Of a stretch of 64,000 bases of DNA, positions 18,627-28,504 are shown one piece after another. The translations under genes were made by a program, and so were the position numbers. The DNA comes from Mucilaginibacter sp. JRF. GTDB lineage: Bacteria; Bacteroidota; Bacteroidia; Sphingobacteriales; Sphingobacteriaceae. How positions within the stretch are numbered: position 1 is the stretch's first letter; each line of letters opens with the position of its first letter. The stretch covers positions 310,001-374,000 of the forward strand of contig NZ_JADFBY010000001.1 of NCBI RefSeq assembly GCF_015223065.1, written 5' to 3'. The notes under the pieces were generated by a model that saw only the letters and a program-made list of their open reading frames with translations, did not search any database and was not told the origin of the DNA.

Positions 18627-19628
18627 ATGAAAAAAGTAAAATTAGGTAGTCAGGGTTTAATAGTGCCCGAGGTTGGGCTTGGCTGCATGGGCATGACCTC
18701 CATGAATGGTTGGGATATTTACGGCAAGGCCGATGAAGCCGAAGCCATTGCCACCCTGCACCGCTCGCTCGAACTGGGCGGCAACTTTTTAGATACCGCC
18801 GATATGTATGGCCCCGGACTGAATGAAAGACTGATAGCCAAAGCTATTCACGGTAAGCGCGATCAATATATTATAGCCACCAAGTTTGGTTACGAGGTTG
18901 ATGATAACGAGCAACTGACATGGAACTATAACGGCTCTAAGGCATATATTGAAAAAGCCGCCGAACGTTCACTGAAAAATCTGAATACAGATTACATCGA
19001 CCTGTATTACCTGCACCGCCTTGACCCGAATACCCCGATAGAAGAAACCGTTGAGGCGATGGCCGATTTGGTGAAGGAAGGTAAGGTAAAATACATCGGC
19101 CTGTCCGAAGTATCATCAGCAACTATACGCAAAGCGCACGCAGTGCATCCACTTACGGCCGTGCAAACCGAATACTCATTATTTGAGCGGGATGTAGAGG
19201 AAGCAAAAATAACCGATACGCTGGCCGAGTTAGGCATCAGCCTGATCGCTTACTCACCGCTTGGGCGTGGTTTTTTGACCGGCGACCTGAAAAGCCCCGA
19301 TGATTTCCCGGCTGATGATTTTCGCAGAAACATCCCACGCTTTCAGGGTGAGCAGTTTTACAAGAACCTGGAGCTGGTGAACGCGGTTAACGCTATCGCC
19401 GCCGAGAAAAACGTTACCCCATCTCAGCTGGCCATTGCCTGGGTGTTGGCTAAGGGGCATGTGCCTATCCCCGGTACTAAACGGGTTAAATATGTTGAGC
19501 AAAACATAGCGGCTGCCGATATTGTATTAACTACTGATGAGTTGAACCGCTTAGAAGCCATTGTGCCGTTAGGCGCCAGCACCGGCGATCGTTATGATGC
19601 CAGTTCAATGACCGGTATCGACAGATAA
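18627..19628 (+). CDS. aldo/keto reductase
   Basis: A 333-residue NADPH-dependent aldo/keto reductase of the kind related to YakC/pyridoxal reductases. The catalytic tetrad is visible: Asp and Tyr in FLDTADMYG, Lys in IATKFGY, His in YYLHRLDP. The C-terminal cofactor loop is IPGTKRVKYVEQNIAA. The enzyme would reduce aldehydes or ketones in the cytoplasm. It is followed by an AraC regulator 60 bases downstream on the same strand, mirroring the SDR-AraC unit on the other side. Confidence 0.95.
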   Translation: MKKVKLGSQGLIVPEVGLGCMGMTSMNGWDIYGKADEAEAIATLHRSLELGGNFLDTADMYGPGLNERLIAKAIHGKRDQYIIATKFGYEVDDNEQLTWNYNGSKAYIEKAAERSLKNLNTDYIDLYYLHRLDPNTPIEETVEAMADLVKEGKVKYIGLSEVSSATIRKAHAVHPLTAVQTEYSLFERDVEEAKITDTLAELGISLIAYSPLGRGFLTGDLKSPDDFPADDFRRNIPRFQGEQFYKNLELVNAVNAIAAEKNVTPSQLAIAWVLAKGHVPIPGTKRVKYVEQNIAAADIVLTTDELNRLEAIVPLGASTGDRYDASSMTGIDR

Positions 19629-19688
19629 TTTCTTAACGCGGGGTAGGCGTGGCTTGCCCTGCATATTTTACTTACTATATTACCAACA

Positions 19689-20603
19689 ATGAGCAAATAC
19701 ACACCTTATGCTATTGATACCATTGCCGAGCACCGCCGTGTATTGTCGTTGCCCAGCCCGGAGCATCCGCTGATCGATGTTTTCAGGATGGAGGATATCA
19801 AGCATAATCCTGATAAGCGGTTTCGTGCCTTGATGTTGAATGTGTATTGCATCTCACTCAAAAAGAAAGTTATCGGCAAGGTAAAGTATGGGCAAGGCTA
19901 TTATGACTATGATGAAGGCCTGATGTCGTTCTTCGCGCCCGGTCAATTAGTGGCTACCGTTCCCGAAAATCATCGGCTGGAAGGGTGGTGCGTAGCCTTT
20001 CACCCTGATTTTTTGAAAGGTTATCCTCTGGCCCGGAAAATTGAGAGTTACAATTTCTTTTCTTACGCCATTAACGAAGCACTCTTTCTGTCAGAAAAAG
20101 AGGAGGCGCTGATGAATGGCATTGCCGATAATATTCTCCAGGAATTAAATACCTCTATTGACGGATTAACGCAAGATGTAATGATATCGCACCTGGAGCT
20201 GTTGCTGCATTACAGCCAGCGTTTTTACCTGCGGCAATTCAACACCCGCAAGCCCGCGCACCATCAACTTTTAACCGAGGTTGAAAATTTGTTGAACGCT
20301 TATTTTAATGATGATGAACTGCTGATATCAAGTGGTATACCAACGGTTGCATACCTCGCCGGGCAGCTTAACAGATCTCCCAAATATCTGAGCGATCTGT
20401 TGAGAAACATATCCGGCCGGAGTGCGCAGCAACATATACAGGATCATCTGCTTGAAAAAGCCAAAACTTTATTAACCGGCAGCGACCTTACAGTGGCTGA
20501 AATTGCTTACCGCCTGGGTTTTGATTATCCGCAATCGTTCAACAAATTATTTCGCCGCAAAATCAACCAAACACCGTTGGAATATCGTTTGCTGATGAAT
20601 TAA
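19689..20603 (+). CDS. AraC-family transcriptional regulator
   Basis: A 304-residue regulator with N-terminal sensing domain and C-terminal double HTH (LTVAEIAYRLGFDYPQSFNKLFRRK). It is a paralogue of the regulator at 16659: the N-termini share an (I)xEHRRxLSLPxPEHPLI pattern and FRxED, and the HTH regions are nearly the same. It follows the aldo/keto reductase and probably regulates it from the shared divergent region. A conserved middle block with GQGYYDYDEGLMSFFAPGQ matches the partner's GQQYYDFDKGLMTFVAAGQ, so both may bind the same type of effector. Confidence 0.9.
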   Translation: MSKYTPYAIDTIAEHRRVLSLPSPEHPLIDVFRMEDIKHNPDKRFRALMLNVYCISLKKKVIGKVKYGQGYYDYDEGLMSFFAPGQLVATVPENHRLEGWCVAFHPDFLKGYPLARKIESYNFFSYAINEALFLSEKEEALMNGIADNILQELNTSIDGLTQDVMISHLELLLHYSQRFYLRQFNTRKPAHHQLLTEVENLLNAYFNDDELLISSGIPTVAYLAGQLNRSPKYLSDLLRNISGRSAQQHIQDHLLEKAKTLLTGSDLTVAEIAYRLGFDYPQSFNKLFRRKINQTPLEYRLLMN

Positions 20604-20732
20604 CCGCGTTACATATAGCCGACTGAAAACCACTCCACTAAACCCGATTTTAAAAACTTTAACATTAAAATACTCGTATAACTGATATTATCTCTATATT
20701 AATTGTCTGTAATATTTTGGTGACATTGAGTA

Positions 20733-23700
20733 ATGGTTAAGTGGAAGTTTTTCGTTATACTGTGTTTATTTATTTGTTCGATCAATAGCCAGGCACAGCA
20801 GCGTCAGCTTCATTTTGAGCATCTTGGTTTAAAGGATGGCCTGTCAGAGCTTACCGTGAACTGCATATTGCAGGACAGGCAAGGCTTTATGTGGCTGGGC
20901 AGTCAGGATGGGCTTAACCGTTACGATGGTTACTCATTCAAAGTTTTTCGAAACAACGGTAACGATAAAGCCAGTATTTCAAACAACTTCATCACCAATT
21001 TAATAGAGGACGCTGACGGCGACCTTTGGATTACCACTTTAGGCGGACTGAACCGTTTTGTCAGGAAAACCAATCAGTTTATCCGTTATCGCCACAACGA
21101 AAAAAACAAAAACAGTATAGCAAGCGACAATTTAAAACGCATTGTTGCCGATAAAGATGGCACCTTTTGGATAGCTACCGCTGATAACGGGCTCGATCAT
21201 TTCGACCCCAGATCAAACAGCTTTGAGCATTTTAAGAATGATCAAAATCCGGCCAGCATCAGCGAAAATAATCTCAATACGGTATTCATTGACCATAAGA
21301 ACAACATTTGGGTAGGTACTCAAAACAAAGGCCTTAATTTATTCGACAGAGCTACCAGATCCTTTAAAAGATTTGCTTATCGTGATGATCAGTCTAACTC
21401 CATTTCGGGCAATAACGTCAATTTTATTTACGAGGATTCAGCCAAAAGGCTTTGGATATCAGCAGGTACCAGGGGTTTAAATTTGTTTGAACCTGCGAAG
21501 AACGATTTTCAGCATTTCAACCAGCCGGAAATAGGTACCGACGCGATCAGGAACCATGGTATACAGTGCATAGGTGAGGATGATCATGGTAATTTATGGG
21601 TAGGTACTGAAAATGGCGGCCTTTGCATTTTTAATTACGAGCGCAATACGCTGATCAGGTACTTTCATGATGATGTTGACAATGGTAGCTTAACCAATAA
21701 CTCTATCGATGTTATTTTAAAGGATCAGGCTGATAATATGTGGGTGAGCACCTTTAGCGGCGGTGTGAATCTACTGAAGAAAAGTAAAGAGAATTTTGCA
21801 TGGTTCAGGCACAGTTCGGCAAAAGGCAGCCTGTCTAACGATTTTGTATTGTGTTTTCTTGAAGATACCGACAGCAACCTGTGGATAGGCACCGATGGTG
21901 GAGGCCTGAACCGACTGAACCGCCAAACAGGGCAATTCGTGAGGCTTAAGCTGGGCACAGGCAAGCAGCAGGAGATTGGCAACTTCGTGTTAAAAGTTGA
22001 GGAGGATGATCACAAAAACCTTTGGATAGCTACCTGGAATGACGGGCTGATCAGGTACAACCTGAAAACTCATGAGGTTAAGAATTATCGCCATGATGAT
22101 AATGATGCCAGTAGTATTGGTGCTAACAATATCTATAACCTGATCATCGGCACTGATGGCAAATTATGGATAGGCACCTTTGGTGGAGGGCTTGATTCTT
22201 ATGATCCTGGCGATGATAAATTTGTACATCACAGGCACGATGTGCAAAACAAGAATACCATTGCCGATGACAGGATAAACTCCATACTTCAGGATAAAAA
22301 TGGCTTGTTATGGGTGGGCACCAATGCTTCGGGTATCGACATTTTCGATCCGGTAAAAAATAGTTTTAAGCATATTAAGCAGGTTGATAAAAACAGTTTT
22401 AACAATAACCCGATACTTGATATTTACCAGGATCATCAGGATAATGTTTGGATATGTACCATGACCGGCCTGAGCGTGATCTACGCCAATGGCGAAAAAT
22501 CAAAAACGTTTACCGTTGCTGACGGCCTGCCCAACAATAACACGTTTGCCGTACAGGAGGATCGCAACCATAACCTGTGGATCAGTACCAATACAGGTAT
22601 CAGCAGGTACGATGCTTCTACCAAACGGTTTACCAACTTTACTGATGAAGATGGCTTGCAGGTGGGCGCTTTTAAACCTCACTCGGCCATGTTAGATGCC
22701 AGTGGCGATATTTATTTTGGCGGGGTTAACGGCTATAATGTGTTCTCTCCGCAAACTGTAGGGCAATCTAAGTACAACCCTAAACTGGCCTTTACCGATC
22801 TGCTGTTGTTTAATAAATCGGTTGAGGTAAGTATGCCCGGCAAGCCATCGCCACTAAAACAAACCATGACCGAAACTAAGGAGATAGAGCTATCTTATGA
22901 GCAATCGGTTCTGTCGCTGCAATTCGCTTCGTTGGATTATTTATCGCCCGTTAAAAAAAGCTATGCTTATAAACTGATTGGTTTTGATAAGGAATGGAAT
23001 TTTGTGGGGCATCGTAATTCGGCTGTTTATACCAACCTGCCCGGCGGCGACTATGTGCTCATGGTAAAAAGCCAGTCGGATAATGGTATGTGGTCATCAA
23101 AAATGCTTGAGTTAAACATCAAGGTATTGCCCCCGTGGTGGGAAACATGGTGGTTCAGAATTTTATTTGTTGTTGGCGTGGGCCTAACTGTCTATTCGAT
23201 CTACCGTTGGAGGGTTCGTGAAATATTGAAGCAAAAAACAGTGCTGAAAGAACAGGTAGAGAAAAGGACCGAAACCATTTCACAGCAATCGCAAACCTTA
23301 AAATTGCTGAATAGCGAATTGCTGGCACAATCAGAGGAGTTGCAGTCTATCAACGAAGAACTACACGCGCAGTCGGATGAGCTGGCCAAGCAAAGACAGG
23401 AGGAATATAATTTAAGAAAAGAGGCCGACAAAGCCAACGAGGCCAAAGGTTTGTTTTTGGCTACTATGAGCCATGAGATACGCACGCCGATGAACGGTGT
23501 TGTAGGCATGGCCGCACTGCTTAACCAAACAGAACTTACTCCCGAGCAACGGGAGTATACCGATACCATTATTACCTGCGGTGATAGCCTGGTGCATGTT
23601 ATTAATGATATTCTTGATTTTACCAAGATAGAATCGGGCAAACTGGAGCTTGAAATGGCATCATTTAATATACGCAGGTGCGTAGAGCAGGTGATGGACA

Positions 23701-24986
23701 TATTTTTACAGGAAGCCGCCCGTAAGGGCATCAGCCTCATTTATCAAATAGCCGCGGATCTGCCTGATTTTGTGATAGGCGATAGCCTGAGATTAAAACA
23801 GGTGATGATAAACCTGGTAAACAATGCCTTGAAGTTTACTGCCGAAGGAGAGATTTTTGTAAATGTTCACTTGATCCGATCATCCCCGGGTAAATCAGTA
23901 AAGATCGGTATAACCGTTCAGGATTCGGGTATCGGTATACCTGAAGAAAAGATACCACTATTATTTAAGGCTTTTTCACAGATCGATTCGTCTATCACCC
24001 GCCGTTACGGTGGTTCTGGTTTGGGGCTGGCCATCAGCGAGCGCCTGGTAGGGCTTATGGGCGGTAATATATGGGTAAAGAACAATACAGAGGCTGGTGC
24101 CACCTTTGGTTTTGAGATTGAGGTTTTACGGTCGCCTGAACGGAATACTGCACAGCCTGATATTGCTGCCATCGCCGGGCACAAGGTTTTGATCATCAGC
24201 GCGAGCCAGCTTCAGCAACAGGTGTTAAAAGACCAGCTGTATGGCTGGAATATGCAAGTTTTTGGCGCCCAAACATGGGATGAGGCTTTGCGATATTTGG
24301 ATAAAGAAACGGTTGATCTGTTATTGGTTGATATTGGTAACGATGCTGAAAAAGATCAACTACTGCTCTACAAATCAAAAACTGCAAAGCGTACGCCAAT
24401 TATTGAACTTTTAACTATTGGTAATAATCAGACCATAAGCGGACCGGAAAGCACCGATATGAAGCTGATAAAGCCGGTTAAGCAGCGCACGCTTTACCAG
24501 GCTATTAACAGCGCTTTAGCTAAACAAGGGCAATCGCAGCAGGTTAGTGAGGTGGCACAATCATCACAGGAATTATTTAGCGAAAGCTACCCGCTGAGTA
24601 TTTTGGTTGCTGAAGATAACCTCATCAATCAAAAGTTGATTAAACGTATCATGGAAAAAATGGGGTACGATATACAGATAGCATCAAACGGTAACGAGGT
24701 GTTAGCACTGGTTGAACAAAACTCATTTGAGCTGATACTGATGGATATACAAATGCCCGAACTGGATGGCCTGGATACCACACGTATACTCCGTAAGTCG
24801 GATTTAAGGCAACCGTACATATCAGCCATGACCGCTAATGCTATGCCCGAAGATAAGAGCGCCTGCCTTGCCGCCGGAATGGACGATTATATATCAAAAC
24901 CCATGAAACTGGAGGAACTGATGGGCGTAATACGCAGGGCATTCGCCCACGCCATAGTGACTGATAAAAAGGATCATGCTTTTTGA
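20733..24986 (+). CDS. hybrid sensor kinase with Reg_prop propellers and receiver output
   Basis: A 1417-residue membrane hybrid kinase. A signal peptide (about 1-21) leads into two seven-bladed periplasmic propellers made of many Reg_prop repeats (xxLWIGTxxGGLxxYD, about 30-660), a Y_Y_Y domain (about 690-790), a membrane helix at about 807-826, and a coiled coil with repeated EEL/QSxEL motifs. HisKA carries the phospho-accepting His near residue 914 ([12 protein letters not shown]), followed by an ATPase domain ([13 protein letters not shown]), a degenerate receiver (about 1155-1270, no clear phospho-acceptor) and a full receiver with Asp near 1338 (LILMDIQMPELDG). Unlike the usual Bacteroidota hybrid two-component regulators it has no AraC DNA-binding domain, so the phosphate must go to another protein. 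Ligand probably a sugar; no polysaccharide locus is adjacent. Confidence 0.93.
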   Translation: MVKWKFFVILCLFICSINSQAQQRQLHFEHLGLKDGLSELTVNCILQDRQGFMWLGSQDGLNRYDGYSFKVFRNNGNDKASISNNFITNLIEDADGDLWITTLGGLNRFVRKTNQFIRYRHNEKNKNSIASDNLKRIVADKDGTFWIATADNGLDHFDPRSNSFEHFKNDQNPASISENNLNTVFIDHKNNIWVGTQNKGLNLFDRATRSFKRFAYRDDQSNSISGNNVNFIYEDSAKRLWISAGTRGLNLFEPAKNDFQHFNQPEIGTDAIRNHGIQCIGEDDHGNLWVGTENGGLCIFNYERNTLIRYFHDDVDNGSLTNNSIDVILKDQADNMWVSTFSGGVNLLKKSKENFAWFRHSSAKGSLSNDFVLCFLEDTDSNLWIGTDGGGLNRLNRQTGQFVRLKLGTGKQQEIGNFVLKVEEDDHKNLWIATWNDGLIRYNLKTHEVKNYRHDDNDASSIGANNIYNLIIGTDGKLWIGTFGGGLDSYDPGDDKFVHHRHDVQNKNTIADDRINSILQDKNGLLWVGTNASGIDIFDPVKNSFKHIKQVDKNSFNNNPILDIYQDHQDNVWICTMTGLSVIYANGEKSKTFTVADGLPNNNTFAVQEDRNHNLWISTNTGISRYDASTKRFTNFTDEDGLQVGAFKPHSAMLDASGDIYFGGVNGYNVFSPQTVGQSKYNPKLAFTDLLLFNKSVEVSMPGKPSPLKQTMTETKEIELSYEQSVLSLQFASLDYLSPVKKSYAYKLIGFDKEWNFVGHRNSAVYTNLPGGDYVLMVKSQSDNGMWSSKMLELNIKVLPPWWETWWFRILFVVGVGLTVYSIYRWRVREILKQKTVLKEQVEKRTETISQQSQTLKLLNSELLAQSEELQSINEELHAQSDELAKQRQEEYNLRKEADKANEAKGLFLATMSHEIRTPMNGVVGMAALLNQTELTPEQREYTDTIITCGDSLVHVINDILDFTKIESGKLELEMASFNIRRCVEQVMDIFLQEAARKGISLIYQIAADLPDFVIGDSLRLKQVMINLVNNALKFTAEGEIFVNVHLIRSSPGKSVKIGITVQDSGIGIPEEKIPLLFKAFSQIDSSITRRYGGSGLGLAISERLVGLMGGNIWVKNNTEAGATFGFEIEVLRSPERNTAQPDIAAIAGHKVLIISASQLQQQVLKDQLYGWNMQVFGAQTWDEALRYLDKETVDLLLVDIGNDAEKDQLLLYKSKTAKRTPIIELLTIGNNQTISGPESTDMKLIKPVKQRTLYQAINSALAKQGQSQQVSEVAQSSQELFSESYPLSILVAEDNLINQKLIKRIMEKMGYDIQIASNGNEVLALVEQNSFELILMDIQMPELDGLDTTRILRKSDLRQPYISAMTANAMPEDKSACLAAGMDDYISKPMKLEELMGVIRRAFAHAIVTDKKDHAF

Positions 24987-25062
24987 TCTTGTATCTTCCT
25001 GATCTCCCGAAAGGGTTAAAAATCCCGGCTCAAACTCAACCCGTTATTCATACAAATGATAA

Positions 25063-25530
25063 TTAACCCGCTTTACTATCAAAATAATCTGCCGGGTAAA
25101 GTTGCTGGTTATACTTGGTAATAATGGCCGGTATCTGCTCGGGTGTAGCGGTGCTTACTTCTTTAAACATTTCATCTAATCCGGCGGGCATAACGGTGCA
25201 TAGAAGCCTTGCAGGCTTGCCCGATGTGTTTTTGAAGGCATGCACGCCGCCATTAAGCGGTATGCGTACAAAGCTACCGGCAGATACACTAACCGGTCCG
25301 TTATCAGTATTAAAAACAATCTCGCCCTCGGCCACATAAAAGGTTTCCTCAATTTCGGGGTGAGCATGGGGGAGTGGCCCGCCACCGGGAGGTACGTTCA
25401 TTTCAATAACGGCATAGCTGCCGTCGGTATCTGCTCTGCTAACTAAAATGCGGTATTGTCCTCCGGCTACATTATACTGTTGGCCTTCGCCTGCTTTTAT
25501 TGAAGTTATGGTACTGGCTGATTGTTGCAT
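25063..25530 (-). CDS. cupin-domain protein
   Basis: A 155-residue single-domain cupin. The two cupin motifs are visible: PPGGGPLPHAHPEIEETFYVAEGEI-type motif 1 (His, His, Glu ligands, about residues 55-75) and a second motif FVRIPLNGGVHAFKNTSG (His about residue 96). Such small cupins bind a metal and act as dioxygenases, isomerases or simple binding proteins; the function cannot be told. It lies between two hybrid kinases on the opposite strand and stands alone. Confidence 0.85.
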   Translation of the reverse strand: MQQSASTITSIKAGEGQQYNVAGGQYRILVSRADTDGSYAVIEMNVPPGGGPLPHAHPEIEETFYVAEGEIVFNTDNGPVSVSAGSFVRIPLNGGVHAFKNTSGKPARLLCTVMPAGLDEMFKEVSTATPEQIPAIITKYNQQLYPADYFDSKAG

Positions 25531-25611
25531 AATGGTAATAACAGTATTAATAGTTGTATAGTTTATTATTTGAGCAAGTTGCTTAACAAATATGATAAAA
25601 TAAACTCTCGC

Positions 25612-25648
25612 TTAAGTTTGAAACTTAACAACTTAACATTGGCTTAAC
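25612..25648 (+). promoter_or_regulatory. Promoter -7 element inside a palindrome, with CTTAAC repeats
   Basis: TAAGTTTG at 25613-25620 matches the Bacteroidota -7 consensus TAnnTTTG. It is inside a perfect palindrome (TTAAGTTT at 25612-25619, a central G, AAACTTAA at 25621-25628). The hexamer CTTAAC follows at 25624, 25632 and 25643, and once more upstream at 25582; the last two are 11 bases apart. No well placed -33 TTG is seen, which fits an activator-dependent or operator-controlled promoter for the hybrid kinase at 25681. Confidence 0.45.
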
Positions 25649-25680
25649 AACTGCCAAGCTAAATATGCGTAAAATTGTTT

Positions 25681-28458
25681 GTGCGCGCGTTAGGTAAAAT
25701 CTTAAGATCGTTCCGGGTCAGGTTATTGTTGAGTTTTCTTTCGTTTATCGCTGTCATTTTGCTGTGGCTCGTGGTTTCTTTGCTCGTAAATCAGCGACAA
25801 AAACACGTAAACGCGTTCATGTCATCATTGGGCAGCTTGCAGGTTAAGTATCTGGAAAGTAACAGTCAATTACAACAATTCCTGCTAACAGGCTACCACG
25901 ACCCCGAATTTTATCGCACCGGTCATCAACAAAATATTGATCAGTTTTTGGCCTTGCAAAAAGATATCGCGGGGCAAATCAATAAGCTTCATTTATCGGC
26001 TGCCGAGAATGGTTTACGCATCAGTAAGTCCATCAAACAAGTGGGGCAATATTGCGATCAAACCCAGCATTACGGTGCCGAGTTAAAACGCCGTTTTTAC
26101 GAACGTGGTTTTCAAGATGAAGGTTTAGAGGGTGCGATGCGCCGTTACGCCCATTTTCTGGAAGATTCAACAGCTCTGCCTAAAATAGATATTCTGCAAC
26201 TTCGCAGGCACGAAAAGGATTACATGCTGCGTGGCGATCTGGTGTTTGCTGATGTATATAACAGTCAGTACAAAAAAACACTATCGAATACTAAAGCCGG
26301 TAGTAAGGAACAGATCGCTTTGCAAGCTTACTGTAACCGCTTTATCCGTTTGGTGCAATTAACCGAGGCTCTCGGTATTCACAACCAAAAAGGTATTGTT
26401 CCATCAACCTTGCTGTCGATCAATAAATTTGAGCAGCAGTATACGCACATAAAAGCTATAGCCGAAGCTCAAACAGCCACTATGCATCTCAAATTTAACC
26501 GTATGCTGATCATCATCAGTGTATGCTGTTTGTTGGTTGTTATTGTATTGAGCTGGGTATTGGCAAAGTATTTAACAAGGGATATCAGCGCGTTAAATGC
26601 CAGTATGGCCGATTATATAGATTCAGATTTTCGTGCTGAGGAACCGATAGAAAAAAGCAAGCGCTTTATTCCGGGTAGTATCGAGATAGAAAAACTGTAT
26701 AACGATTTTGATCTGCTCAAAAAAAGCATCCGTCAGTACATTAAACATATTGATGAACGTGCCGATCAGCTTAAAAAGCAATCGGCTGAGTTGCAGGATC
26801 TGAATGAAGAACTGCATGCGCAGTCAGAAGAATTACAGGCACAGGCAGTTGAACTGAACGAGCTTAACCAAATGGAGCATGAAGCCCGTGAAGAAGCCGA
26901 GCGTGCTAACCAGGCAAAAAGTGTGTTTTTGGCTACCATGAGTCATGAGATACGTACCCCGATGAATGGCGTTCTCGGCATGACTTCATTACTCCAGGGC
27001 ACTACATTAAACCACGAACAAACTGAATATGTAGAGGTGATCAGAAACAGCGGCGAGGCATTGCTGAATGTTATCAATGATATCCTTGATTTTTCGAAGA
27101 TAGAATCGGGCAGACTGGAACTTGATCTGCATGAGTTTAACCTGCGTGCCGCCATAGAGGAGGTGATGGATATTTTTGCCGGTAAGGCGGCAGATAAGCA
27201 GCTCGACCTAATGTATCATATTGATGCTGAGTTACCTATGGTAATGATCGCCGATAGTATGCGCCTTAAGCAGGTACTGATAAACCTGGTTGGCAACGCC
27301 ATTAAATTCACTCAAAAAGGCGAAGTGTTTTTGCAGATAGGCAAAGATGCGGAGCAAAGCACAGTTGATGATGTTGCGGTGATTTTTGAGGTTCGGGATA
27401 CTGGCATAGGTATTCCTGATGAAAAGATACCGGTGCTGTTCCAATCGTTCTCGCAGGTTGATTCATCAACCACGCGTAAATATGGAGGTTCAGGCCTGGG
27501 TTTGGCTATTAGCGAGCGATTGATCAATATTATGGGCAGCCATATTAGTGTTACAAGCAAGCTTAATGTAGGTACATCATTCCGGTTCACGGTAAATGTC
27601 GGTAGGGGGAATGATAATATATTATTACCCGAAGCCGGTCAAATGAGCGGAAATGAGGGTAAGAGAGTACTGGTGGTTGATGATAATGAAACCAACCGCC
27701 GCATACTACAAGTTCAGCTTGAAAACTGGCAGCTGGTGCCTGTCACCGTATCATCAGGAGCGGAGGCATTGCAATATTTACAGAATAAGAGCTTTGATCT
27801 GGTACTTACTGATATGCAAATGCCTGAGATGGATGGTGTGGAATTAACCCGGCAAATACGCTCAGGGTACCCAATGCTACCTGTTATACTGCTAAGCTCC
27901 ATAGGCGATGAAACCCGGCAACGTTTTCCTGATCTTTTCAGGGCGATACTGACCAAGCCGGTAAGGCAGCAAATGCTGTATCGCGAAATACAGTTAGCCT
28001 TTCAGCAACAAGGGCCTGACGTAGTTCATGCTCCCAAGCAGCCATTATTACAAACTGATTTTGCTACCACACATCCGCTTAATATTTTAGTGGCTGAGGA
28101 TAACCTGATCAACCAAAAGCTAATACTCCGTGTACTGAACAAATTGGGTTACGAGGCTGAGCTGGCCGAAACCGGTGTTGAAGTGCTTGACATAGTAAAG
28201 CGACGGGATTTTGATGTGATACTGATGGACGTGCAAATGCCCGATATGGATGGTCTTGAAGCTACCCGGGTGATACGTGCATCCATTCCCCATCAACCGG
28301 TTATTATTGCCATGACGGCCAATGCCATGGCCGATGACAGGGAGAAATGTATAGAGGCCGGTATGGACGATTACCTCTCCAAACCGGTTAACATTGAGCA
28401 GTTCATGGCTCAGTTGCAACGTGCTTATGAGGTGGTCAGGCTCAAACAGGAGAGCTGA
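25681..28458 (+). CDS. hybrid sensor kinase with two receiver domains
   Basis: A membrane hybrid kinase of about 925 residues. No ATG is available in frame after the upstream stop at 25660; GTG at 25681 (or TTG at 25675) is the likely start. Helix 1 is at about 15-37, a periplasmic helical domain of about 230 residues follows, helix 2 is at about 278-300, then a coiled coil ([15 protein letters not shown]). HisKA His is near 422 ([12 protein letters not shown]), then an ATPase domain ([13 protein letters not shown]) and two complete receivers with phospho-acceptor Asp near 711 ([12 protein letters not shown]) and 850 ([12 protein letters not shown]). The kinase core and coiled coil resemble those of the propeller kinase upstream, so the two are paralogues with different sensors. 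No DNA-binding output is present. Confidence 0.92.
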   Translation: MRALGKILRSFRVRLLLSFLSFIAVILLWLVVSLLVNQRQKHVNAFMSSLGSLQVKYLESNSQLQQFLLTGYHDPEFYRTGHQQNIDQFLALQKDIAGQINKLHLSAAENGLRISKSIKQVGQYCDQTQHYGAELKRRFYERGFQDEGLEGAMRRYAHFLEDSTALPKIDILQLRRHEKDYMLRGDLVFADVYNSQYKKTLSNTKAGSKEQIALQAYCNRFIRLVQLTEALGIHNQKGIVPSTLLSINKFEQQYTHIKAIAEAQTATMHLKFNRMLIIISVCCLLVVIVLSWVLAKYLTRDISALNASMADYIDSDFRAEEPIEKSKRFIPGSIEIEKLYNDFDLLKKSIRQYIKHIDERADQLKKQSAELQDLNEELHAQSEELQAQAVELNELNQMEHEAREEAERANQAKSVFLATMSHEIRTPMNGVLGMTSLLQGTTLNHEQTEYVEVIRNSGEALLNVINDILDFSKIESGRLELDLHEFNLRAAIEEVMDIFAGKAADKQLDLMYHIDAELPMVMIADSMRLKQVLINLVGNAIKFTQKGEVFLQIGKDAEQSTVDDVAVIFEVRDTGIGIPDEKIPVLFQSFSQVDSSTTRKYGGSGLGLAISERLINIMGSHISVTSKLNVGTSFRFTVNVGRGNDNILLPEAGQMSGNEGKRVLVVDDNETNRRILQVQLENWQLVPVTVSSGAEALQYLQNKSFDLVLTDMQMPEMDGVELTRQIRSGYPMLPVILLSSIGDETRQRFPDLFRAILTKPVRQQMLYREIQLAFQQQGPDVVHAPKQPLLQTDFATTHPLNILVAEDNLINQKLILRVLNKLGYEAELAETGVEVLDIVKRRDFDVILMDVQMPDMDGLEATRVIRASIPHQPVIIAMTANAMADDREKCIEAGMDDYLSKPVNIEQFMAQLQRAYEVVRLKQES

Positions 28459-28504
28459 TCACATCTTACAAAAAAAGTATATTAGCAATAATAAACTATA
28501 CGGC

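Noticed and set aside
23201..23740. 179-residue minus-strand frame rich in Cys and Ser
   Set aside because: It is the antisense of the HisKA region of the hybrid kinase; the Ser/Cys pattern follows from the sense codons.
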